From an uncultured bacterium (GTDB taxonomy: Bacteria; Planctomycetota; Phycisphaerae; Sedimentisphaerales; Anaerobacaceae): a DNA stretch of 14,236 nt. Shown here one piece after another: positions 7,409 to 13,223 of the stretch (within the stretch, counting starts at the first letter, position 1; each line of letters starts with the position of its first letter). The stretch spans positions 1-14,236 of the forward strand of contig CAJVYK010000030.1 in NCBI GenBank assembly GCA_913009865.1, written 5' to 3'. The notes beneath the pieces are model-generated. The model was given only the letters and a program-made list of their open reading frames with translations. It was not told the origin of the DNA and searched no databases. The translations under genes were made by a program, and so were the position numbers.

Positions 7409-7807
7409 TTAGTCGGTTACTTCAATTTCAGCCCGCCCTTCCCATGTCCCGTGCAGATTACAGTGCGCAAAAGCACGGAGTTTACCGTGGGTATGGTCGA
7501 GCGAGAGAGTGGTTTTCATAACAGGACATGTCCTGCGAGCGGTAAGGTCCATTCTTGCCAAATAGGTATGGTCGGCATAGAGTTCGACAAACCCGATGTA
7601 GTGTCCCGGCTCATTTGGGTGCTCCATAAGCTTGCCGACTTCTATCAGAACCTCGAAGCATTGGCTTTTTTTGACGCTTTTGGGTGCAGTGATAATCGGC
7701 TGATGTTTCTTTTCCAAATCCGTCATGTGTTCGCAATCCTTTACCATGTTGACGCCACAAAACAGGTCTTCTTCGCATTTAACGGCTGTCATAGCGTGAC
7801 TTGACAT
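7409..7807 (-). CDS. Superoxide reductase (desulfoferrodoxin/neelaredoxin family)
   Basis: This 132-residue protein matches the SOR catalytic domain, which reduces superoxide to hydrogen peroxide at a mononuclear Fe(His)4Cys centre. Visible ligands are His35 (EKKHQP), His63 and His69 (HPNEPGHYIGFVELY), and Cys116 and His119 (HCNLHGTW). The conserved Lys of the EKH motif is kept (Lys34), but the residue at the Glu position is Lys33; a Glu sits one place earlier (Glu32). The N-terminal 30 residues carry Cys11, Cys17 and Cys25 but not the CxxC...CC desulforedoxin site, so this is not a two-iron desulfoferrodoxin. AGGAG 8 bases upstream fixes the start. It lies between a bacterioferritin-like and a rubrerythrin-like gene on the same strand. 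The likely electron donor, rubredoxin, is not in the window. Confidence 0.93.
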   Translation of the reverse strand: MSSHAMTAVKCEEDLFCGVNMVKDCEHMTDLEKKHQPIITAPKSVKKSQCFEVLIEVGKLMEHPNEPGHYIGFVELYADHTYLARMDLTARRTCPVMKTTLSLDHTHGKLRAFAHCNLHGTWEGRAEIEVTD

Positions 7808-7859
7808 CTTTGTTTCTCCTTTCTGATAATCGTTTTTGGGATGGCTTCTATAACCAGTT

Positions 7860-8282
7860 TCATTTACCGAGGGCTTGTTTCAGGTCCATTGCATGCTCTT
7901 GTTCGGTAGCCAGGATATTTCTTAGCTGTTGCGCCAAGGCAAATTCTTTGAACTGTTCCGCCTGTTCTATCCTCATTTTGTACCGCCCTATCGCATCCTC
8001 TTCGCCATCCAGGTCCTGCTGCAGCATCTCGTCATTATCTTTAGAAGTCAGGATTTTGCCTACGTTGACGCTTGGTGACGCTCCAAGGTAGTCTATCTGG
8101 TCTGCCAGAATCATAGCATGCTGAATTTCCTCATTAGCGTGAATTTTAAGTTCCTTGATAATATCTCCATATGCAGCTCCGGTCATTACTGCTGCGTGAT
8201 TTATGTACTGTATCGCTGCTGAGTACTCCAATTCCAAATCCATATTTAACAAATCCATCAGTTTTTCCGGTGTTACAGCCAT
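7860..8282 (-). CDS. Bacterioferritin-like diiron ferritin
   Basis: This 140-residue protein follows the bacterioferritin spacing of diiron ligands: Glu19 (ELEYSAAIQY), Glu52 and His55 (NEEIQHAMILADQIDYLG), a Glu at 94/95 (DGEEDAIGRY), and Glu127 and His130 (TEQEHAMDL). Proteins of this family oxidise Fe(II) and store iron in a 24-mer shell, or act as smaller ferritin-like catalysts. It is about 15-20 residues shorter than classical bacterioferritin, ending soon after the last ExxH helix. The heme-ligand methionine typical near residue 52 is not obvious, so heme binding is doubtful. GGAAGGA lies 7-9 bases before the ATG. It is the first gene of the run with superoxide reductase (52-base gap) and the second ferritin-like gene (56-base gap), probably one operon. 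Confidence 0.9.
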   Translation of the reverse strand: MAVTPEKLMDLLNMDLELEYSAAIQYINHAAVMTGAAYGDIIKELKIHANEEIQHAMILADQIDYLGASPSVNVGKILTSKDNDEMLQQDLDGEEDAIGRYKMRIEQAEQFKEFALAQQLRNILATEQEHAMDLKQALGK

Positions 8283-8311
8283 AATAAATTCCTTCCTTCA
8301 AAACACTTCGA

Positions 8312-8331
8312 TGACATTACTACTATGTCAA
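8312..8331 (-). promoter_or_regulatory. Inverted repeat with an embedded TTGACA upstream of the iron/superoxide operon
   Basis: TGACAT (8312-8317) and ATGTCA (8325-8330) flank a 7-base spacer, 30 bases before the bacterioferritin start. The minus strand reads a perfect -35-like TTGACA at 8331-8326. No good -10 box follows at 16-18 bases, so this may be an operator and not the promoter core. It does not match a PerR or Fur box by eye. Confidence 0.3.
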
Positions 8332-8348
8332 AGCTAAATTCAGGAAAT

Positions 8349-8437
8349 TGTCATTGCGAGCATCACGAAGTGATGCGCTGCAATCTCAAGCTGCCGAGTA
8401 CGGAGATTGTATCACAGTTTCACCCCTTGCAACGACA
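8349..8437. repeat. REP/MITE-like palindromic element
   Basis: TGTCATTGCGAG (8349-8360) and GCAATCTC (8380-8387) are mirrored by GAGATTG (8403-8409) and TTGCAACGACA (8427-8437), giving an imperfect 89-base palindrome. Inside is a perfect hairpin, GCATCAC-gaa-GTGATGC (8360-8376). The CATTGCGAG...GCAATCTC signature is known from short dispersed intergenic repeats in many unrelated bacterial genomes. It has no coding potential. The rest of the 8438-8693 gap shows no gene. Confidence 0.7.
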
Positions 8438-8693
8438 TTTTTACAGTTTTTGCATCGGGTTTGCCTCTTGCTCTGGCTGTCCTATAACAAGCCGTCCCCG
8501 GTCCCCCGCCAATAAATAGCAGAAACTTCCATCCTGTTATGAAAACGTTCATACGTGCCCCCCGGCTGAATTTACAATTTACCCCTTAGCACGTTTATCG
8601 ACAAAAAAACACATAATCTTAATTAAAGCATCTATATTTTGCACAGTATCGCATTCAATCAGGCCTATCACTGCTTACCAGCCGGGAAGTTAC

Positions 8694-8736
8694 AAAAACG
8701 AGGCCGAAGGGACTCGAATCCTCAACCTTCGGCTCG
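8694..8736 (-). terminator. Terminator of the UroD-like gene, embedded in a tRNA 3'-half-like sequence
   Basis: On the minus strand CGAGCCGAAGG (8736-8726) pairs with CCTTCGGCCTCG (8710-8699) with one bulged base and a 15-base loop, then five T (8698-8694). It begins 17 bases after the UroD-like stop codon. The loop carries a TTCGAGT motif like a tRNA T loop (see findings). Confidence 0.75.
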
Positions 8737-8753
8737 ACAGTCCGATTCTGAAA

Positions 8754-9848
8754 TTATGTATGTTTTTTGAGCCAATCCAACAGTTCCAGCCCTTCCTGCT
8801 CTGTTCTGACGGCGACATCATACACCACTAATTCCGGCTTATATTGTCCGTGGATTGTTTTAATCTGCTCGGAATCACCATAAAGTATAATTGACTTACC
8901 GGCAGACTGTATTTTGTGTAGAAGTTGCGGCCACTGAAGCTGTGGTTTATTTCCTGCACCCGGTACCCATTGGACGGCGTCTATTTGCTTTATGGCAAGG
9001 ATATCGTCAAGGTGTTTCAGAGCGTCTGGGCCGTCAAGATGAAAACAGCAGTTATCAAGAAAAGCCGCCTCTCCTTCAATCGCCGGCAATACAAATCTGC
9101 GGAACAAATCCGGGCTGAGCAGGCAGATAAAATCGGCCTGAATCACATTGTGTTTTCCCCTGCTGTACAATTGCAGCCAACTGGTAGTGCCTGACTTTTC
9201 CTTATCTCCATATTGATGGAACTGCATATAAACATGTTTATAGATTTTGCATACTTGATTCATAACTTCCAGCATAATTTCCGGCTCGTCGATGAAGTCA
9301 AAAACCAGGTTCTCAGCGCCGCGCAAAGCCGCCAGCACGTCAATATTCGAGTGTAAATCGATGTTTTTGAGCAGACATTTGCCCTGGAAACGGTCCTGGG
9401 CGGCTGCGTGAAATTCATTCATCCTCTTCCAACAGGGATTGTCCGGCTCAATCCTTAAGGGCAGGAATGATTTCCAGTCATCAACTATCTTTTCCGCCCA
9501 GCTTGTTGTCCCGCCCGTTGAATAGGCGGTACTCATCTCCGGGCTATCAGAACTAATGCGGACAGGGGCGCCGAGAAAACCTGCCATCTGGTCGGGGCCG
9601 AAGTCCGGCATAAAAGCGGGAACTGCCTCGCCAAGGAAAGAGTGAGTTTGAAGATACCCGTCCATTTGAGAAAAGACCGGCTCAAAATCAACAATATCGA
9701 TCGGTTGTATGCCAGGCGGCTCGACGGGATTATCACTGTTCTGTGCGCAGATAACCGTGCAGGGTCTATCGATTATCTCCCTGTTCCAGAAAGCGTCCCA
9801 GTAAGTTCGGGCCCTCTCGAAGTCCGGCTTATACTCAAGATTGTTCAT
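8754..9848 (-). CDS. UroD/MtaA-superfamily protein, non-canonical
   Basis: This 364-residue protein resembles the uroporphyrinogen decarboxylase superfamily, which covers heme-pathway decarboxylases and corrinoid-dependent methyltransferases. The N-terminal signature KPDFERARTYWDAFWNREIIDRP and the C-terminal FHLDGPDALKHLDDIL...IDAVQWVPGAGNKP are typical of the divergent branch common in planctomycetes and related anaerobes. The zinc motif HxC of MtaA/MtbA is absent: the equivalent stretch reads His270-Leu-Asp272. Methyltransferase activity is therefore uncertain, and heme synthesis is unlikely. The start codon is the last ATG of a 7-bp tandem repeat and has no visible Shine-Dalgarno site. 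It lies 93 bases downstream of the symporter gene, likely in one transcript, so a role in using the imported compound is a fair inference. It ends at a strong terminator. Confidence 0.85.
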   Translation of the reverse strand: MNNLEYKPDFERARTYWDAFWNREIIDRPCTVICAQNSDNPVEPPGIQPIDIVDFEPVFSQMDGYLQTHSFLGEAVPAFMPDFGPDQMAGFLGAPVRISSDSPEMSTAYSTGGTTSWAEKIVDDWKSFLPLRIEPDNPCWKRMNEFHAAAQDRFQGKCLLKNIDLHSNIDVLAALRGAENLVFDFIDEPEIMLEVMNQVCKIYKHVYMQFHQYGDKEKSGTTSWLQLYSRGKHNVIQADFICLLSPDLFRRFVLPAIEGEAAFLDNCCFHLDGPDALKHLDDILAIKQIDAVQWVPGAGNKPQLQWPQLLHKIQSAGKSIILYGDSEQIKTIHGQYKPELVVYDVAVRTEQEGLELLDWLKKHT

Positions 9849-9897
9849 TGTTCATTGTTCATTGTTCATTGTTCATTGTTCATTGTTCATTGTTCAT
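9842..9897. repeat. Eight-copy 7-bp tandem repeat at the UroD-like start codon
   Basis: Eight exact copies of TGTTCAT on the plus strand (ATGAACA on the minus strand) lie head to tail. Each copy carries one minus-strand ATG, and the last one (9848) opens the UroD-like gene. The two outermost copies (9885-9897) can also pair with 9910-9922, 12 of 13 bases across a 12-base loop. Confidence 0.97.
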
Positions 9898-9940
9898 AAT
9901 TCGTAGTCGATGAACAACGAACCCATAACAATGAACTCAT
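9887..9940 (-). other. Possible 17-residue leader ORF linking symporter and UroD-like genes
   Basis: An ATG lies one base after the symporter stop (TAA-T-ATG) and opens 17 codons ending in TGA at 9889-9887. That TGA overlaps the ATG of the second repeat unit as ATGA. No ribosome site of its own is visible. If used, it would depend on ribosomes leaving the symporter gene. This is a reading of the sequence, not proof of translation. Confidence 0.3.
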
Positions 9941-9941
9941 A

Positions 9942-11537
9942 TTACCAGAAGCGCCAGTAAATATAAAACCAAATTGCAGCGTACATAAAATACCAGAACG
10001 TGATAGTTTTATACCAGGGGATTTTCTCTCCGTCGCTGTATTGTCTAAGCATTGAGGGCCTCCAGAGGAATGGTTTCCACTGCGATTCAGCGGGTGGAGC
10101 TGTCATCAGCGAGAAAACAACACTGCCAAGCATTGTCAGGATTTGCACCGAGAAGCCGACATAAGCCCAATGCACATACCAACCGGTAATTTTCAAACCG
10201 GTAAGGATGACAATAGTGCTGATAAATCCGGTCGCAAGACCGCCGATAGCGCCGGCATAGTTAGTTCGCTTCCAGAAAAGTCCCATTAAATATATGGAGG
10301 CAAATGGTGTTCCAATGTAAGTTACACCGGTCTGAAAGTATTGAAATATACCACCGAAGCGTTCAACCATTGGTGCCACCAGAGCGGCGATAATAATTGC
10401 CAGCCCGGCTACTATCTGCCCCGACCTGATAATTGTGTGCTCGGAGGCCTGCGGGCGAAACTTCTTATAGACGTCCAGAGCAAAAATCGTAGCGATTGAA
10501 TTCACCAGTGAGCTGATGGTTGACATAATAGCAGCCAAAAATCCAGCCAGAACAATTCCCCTCAGTCCCCATGCGGGAGCGAATGTCGTAAGAGCAAAAG
10601 GAAAGGTTTCGTCCAGATTGCTTAAAGGCTCGGCCCTGCCCATCTTATAAATCCAGTGATAGACGATAAAACCGAGAAAAACGGTAACGCAGGGCCGAAC
10701 GAAATTAATAAAGCCGGCAAAAATCATTCCAAGCATTCCGTCCCGCGTTGATTTTGCTCCGAAGATTCGCTGTATCATAACCTGATTTGTCGCCTGATAG
10801 AACACGCCTACCCCAAGTGCCAGACAAATCATCCCGAGAAATGGTGCCATTTTATCACCAGGCGGACGGTAAAGATGGAATCGGTCGGGAGAGGCCTTGA
10901 CCATAGCGGACCATCCTCCCGGAATATAACTAAGTGCAATCAAAAACAAAACAAGACCGCCGCCCACAAGAAACGCACACTGCAGCAGGTCCGTCCACAT
11001 CACGGACCTCAGCCCCCCTTTTATCGTGTACATTCCTACCAGAACAACCGTCAACCACAGGATGGCATAAAAATTAAAACCGGTTAACTTCGATAAGGCC
11101 AGGCTCCCGCCGTAAAGAACCGGCACCATAAACACGAATACATAAGCAACCAGCATAACCCAGCTGTAAATGTTCGAGCACAACGGCCCGAATCGCTTCA
11201 GGTAAAATTCAGAAACCGTTGTGATTTTATTTACGACATAGACAGGGACAAAGAAAACTATAACGAGTGTGTATGTCAGCAAACTGAACCATTCCCAGTT
11301 GGCGATTCCCATTCCGTATTTGTATCCAGCCCCGACTGTGCCGACGATTTGTTCGCTGGATACGCTTGTTGCGACGACGCTTGTGCCTATCAGCCACCAG
11401 CTTAATTTTCGCGAAGCGAGAAAATAATCGCTTGAAGACTCTCGCTTTTTTCGTGCGACCCACATCCCGACGGCGACAACAATACCGAGCGAGCCGACTA
11501 TGAACACCATATCCATAACATTTAGAGAAAATTCCAT
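9942..11537 (-). CDS. Sodium:solute symporter (SSS/SLC5 family), probably sugar-type
   Basis: This 531-residue inner-membrane protein has about 13-14 hydrophobic helices spread over its whole length. SLC5 signatures include SSDYFLASRKLSWWLIGTS, SSEQIVGTVGAGYKYG, TIKGGLRSVMWTDLLQ, YQATNQVMIQRIFGAK and FLAAIMSTISSLVNSIATIF followed by DVYKKF. The last region matches the Na2 site of vSGLT-type carriers, with Ser/Thr at about 339/340. The resemblance is closest to SGLT-like sugar carriers, so sodium-coupled uptake of a sugar or related polyol is the likely role; the substrate cannot be assigned. I use the ATG at 11537 because AGAGG lies about 4-5 bases upstream, whereas the longer GTG frame (11549) overlaps that site. 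The gene is divergent from the GH57-like gene and has a good sigma70-like promoter. Confidence 0.93.
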   Translation of the reverse strand: MEFSLNVMDMVFIVGSLGIVVAVGMWVARKKRESSSDYFLASRKLSWWLIGTSVVATSVSSEQIVGTVGAGYKYGMGIANWEWFSLLTYTLVIVFFVPVYVVNKITTVSEFYLKRFGPLCSNIYSWVMLVAYVFVFMVPVLYGGSLALSKLTGFNFYAILWLTVVLVGMYTIKGGLRSVMWTDLLQCAFLVGGGLVLFLIALSYIPGGWSAMVKASPDRFHLYRPPGDKMAPFLGMICLALGVGVFYQATNQVMIQRIFGAKSTRDGMLGMIFAGFINFVRPCVTVFLGFIVYHWIYKMGRAEPLSNLDETFPFALTTFAPAWGLRGIVLAGFLAAIMSTISSLVNSIATIFALDVYKKFRPQASEHTIIRSGQIVAGLAIIIAALVAPMVERFGGIFQYFQTGVTYIGTPFASIYLMGLFWKRTNYAGAIGGLATGFISTIVILTGLKITGWYVHWAYVGFSVQILTMLGSVVFSLMTAPPAESQWKPFLWRPSMLRQYSDGEKIPWYKTITFWYFMYAAIWFYIYWRFW

Positions 11538-11577
11538 AATACCTCTCACTGTTAAATGAACAATAATTTCTTACCGC

Positions 11578-11595
11578 TCCGCACCTTCCTGCGGA
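11578..11595. promoter_or_regulatory. Short palindrome in the symporter leader
   Basis: TCCGCA-ccttcc-TGCGGA is a 6-bp perfect inverted repeat. It lies about 15-30 bases downstream of the predicted symporter start point, where a repressor site or leader hairpin could act. It is too short to be certain. Confidence 0.3.
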
Positions 11596-11617
11596 AGACA
11601 GCAGTGAAGGCAGCGAG

Positions 11618-11647
11618 ATAATAACCGCAGTGAAACACTTTTGTCAA
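11618..11647 (-). promoter_or_regulatory. Sigma70-like promoter of the symporter/UroD-like transcript
   Basis: The minus strand reads a perfect TTGACA (11647-11642), an 18-base spacer, then TATTAT (11623-11618; 5 of 6 to consensus). Transcription would start near 11611, leaving a leader of about 75 bases before the ATG at 11537. Confidence 0.6.
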
Positions 11648-11696
11648 AAAAAATTAGTGTAAATGTGCTTAAAATGTTGTGTGATACAAAAAAACG

Positions 11697-11726
11697 TTGC
11701 AATTTAGCCCTTATAAATGTATAAGG
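11697..11726 (+). promoter_or_regulatory. Sigma70-like promoter for the GH57-like gene with an operator-like palindrome on the -10
   Basis: TTGCAA (11697-11702) and TATAAG (11720-11725) are 17 bases apart. An 18-base palindrome, CCTTATA-aatg-TATAAGG (11709-11726), covers part of the spacer and the whole -10 box, a typical repressor position. The predicted leader is about 105 bases. Confidence 0.45.
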
Positions 11727-11783
11727 TCGCCTCTACCCAAGGTTTTTTTACCGCTGCAGAGCTTTAAAGTAAAGAATAGTGTA

Positions 11784-11802
11784 AATCTGTGTTAATCTGT
11801 GT
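11784..11802 (+). repeat. Two-unit AATCTGTGT direct repeat in the leader
   Basis: AATCTGTGT occurs twice with a 10-base period (11784-11792, 11794-11802), followed by an A/T-rich run up to the ribosome site. Similar AATCTGTGT strings are familiar as dispersed intergenic repeats in planctomycete and other genomes; that is general recollection, not a search. Confidence 0.5.
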
Positions 11803-11837
11803 CTAAAAAATAAAAATCGAACGAGAGGAAAAATGCT

Positions 11838-13136
11838 ATGGACTATATTTTTATTTTTCATGCTAACCTGCATTATTCGCAATTGCCGCCGGACAAAAAA
11901 GAATTTGTCATTCGCCAAAGTTATGATGCGACATTGAGAATTATGAGAGAAAAGTATCCTGATGCCCATTTTTGTTTTGAAGCTTCCGGATACACCATCG
12001 AGGAAATGGCCAGACTCACTCCTGACGTGCTGGATAATTTCAAGCAGGCATTTGCCGACGGACGAGCCGAGTTTATGGGCTCTCCTTACGCCCATTCGAT
12101 GCTTGCTAATTTCCCGTTCGAAGACGGCTTAAAATCGCTCGAATTCTCAATGGAAACTTATGATAAATACCTTGGCTTCAGACCTGTAAGCGCCTGGAAT
12201 CCTGAATGTTCCTGGAACAGTCGTATGCCTGAGATGTTTGAGAGGGCCGGCTTCAAAAACCTTATAACCGACTGGGAGTCATTTTTGATTTCGACTCGGC
12301 CGGAAGTTAGAGAAACCGAATATGACCCCGACCGTACTCGAAAAGACGGCAAGGCCCTTCCGTATTATCCGGTGGACCCCGATGACACGACACTGCATTT
12401 CCCACTACGCATCACAGACAATCTTACCGGCCTTATGCGAAGCGACAGGATATGTAACGAACTGCTTTGGTATATGATGGGACAAAGCGAGGAGCACGAA
12501 GAGCAGGTAACAGTAACAATTGACAAACCGTTGGAGGCGCTTAAAAAGTGGTCAGGTAAGAAAAAGGAGGGCTTTCTTATTCCTTATGCCGAAGATGCTG
12601 AATACTGCGGCACTACCGGATATTTCTTTCTAAAATATTATAATGAGTTCAGACTTTTCGAGCCAAGCCCTGAAAGCCTTGAAAGATTAGACGCCCTGCT
12701 GGCTGAAATTACAAAGACCGCTCAGCTGATTACGGTATCAGAAGCGGTGCAAAAGTACGACAGGATTGAAGACGTTAAGATTGAATATGAAGATAAAATG
12801 GCCTGGCACCGTACATTTTCCGACGCATGGGCGAATACACCGTGGGCACAGCAACTGGCGCCGCATTGCCGGCGTATCGGTGACGAATTAAGGGATTTTG
12901 AGAAAACCGTCACCGATGAAAAACAGAAACAACTTGTTAAAAAGGGCTGGTTTCATCTGATTTGTTCGGAAAACTCAGATGGCCGCTGGCCGCCTCCGCC
13001 GCTTGAGCCGGGTAAGTGGAATATTGACTATTGCTGGGAACATGTTAAGTTGGCTGACGAGGTCTTGACACAACTGAACAAGCTCACAGGCAAAAAAGGG
13101 GAAATTAGCCACGAAGCCACGAAGTCACAAAGTTAA
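11838..13136 (+). CDS. Glycoside hydrolase family 57-like protein
   Basis: This 432-residue protein has no signal peptide, so it is probably cytoplasmic. The GH57 regions appear in order: FHANLHYSQLP (His8, His12), GSPYAHSMLANFP (His86), SAWNPECSWNSRMPEMFERAGF with Glu123 as candidate nucleophile, and IPYAEDAEYCGTTGY with Asp253 as candidate acid/base. GH57 enzymes are retaining alpha-glucan or alpha-galactoside hydrolases or transferases. This one is shorter than the usual amylopullulanases and close to compact members. The C-terminal residues ISHEATKSQS come from a dispersed repeat that overlaps the end of the gene, so the ancestral stop was probably elsewhere. AGAGG lies 10 bases before the chosen ATG; an ATG at 11833 is out of frame and stops early. 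It precedes the sugar isomerase on the same strand. Assignment to GH57 is good; the substrate is unknown. Confidence 0.88.
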   Translation: MDYIFIFHANLHYSQLPPDKKEFVIRQSYDATLRIMREKYPDAHFCFEASGYTIEEMARLTPDVLDNFKQAFADGRAEFMGSPYAHSMLANFPFEDGLKSLEFSMETYDKYLGFRPVSAWNPECSWNSRMPEMFERAGFKNLITDWESFLISTRPEVRETEYDPDRTRKDGKALPYYPVDPDDTTLHFPLRITDNLTGLMRSDRICNELLWYMMGQSEEHEEQVTVTIDKPLEALKKWSGKKKEGFLIPYAEDAEYCGTTGYFFLKYYNEFRLFEPSPESLERLDALLAEITKTAQLITVSEAVQKYDRIEDVKIEYEDKMAWHRTFSDAWANTPWAQQLAPHCRRIGDELRDFEKTVTDEKQKQLVKKGWFHLICSENSDGRWPPPPLEPGKWNIDYCWEHVKLADEVLTQLNKLTGKKGEISHEATKSQS

Positions 13137-13180
13137 AAAGCAAATATATTATAATCTTAGTGTCTTGGTGTCTTTGTGGC
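13108..13180. repeat. CCACGAAG-type inverted repeat overlapping the GH57-like gene end
   Basis: Two 25-base arms (13108-13132 and 13156-13180) are complementary at 20 of 25 positions around a 23-base loop. The left arm consists of GCCACGAA/GTCACAAAG-like units and codes for the last residues of the GH57-like protein. It lies between two genes of one likely operon. Confidence 0.8.
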
Positions 13181-13223
13181 AGGAAATAGATAGGAATGTT
13201 CAAATTTTTAATAGAGGTTGATT

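Noticed and set aside
8699..8745. A functional tRNA gene
   Set aside because: Only a 3'-half pattern is present, with mismatches in the anticodon and T stems; the 5' acceptor strand and D arm are missing.
9842..9897. A CRISPR array or iteron origin
   Set aside because: The unit is only 7 bases with no spacers, and no replication or Cas gene is near; it is a simple tandem repeat.
9642..9899. Plus-strand frame ending in repeated LFIVHCS units as a repeat protein
   Set aside because: It is a read-through of the 7-bp tandem repeat and the opposite strand of the UroD-like gene; no ribosome site and no family pattern.
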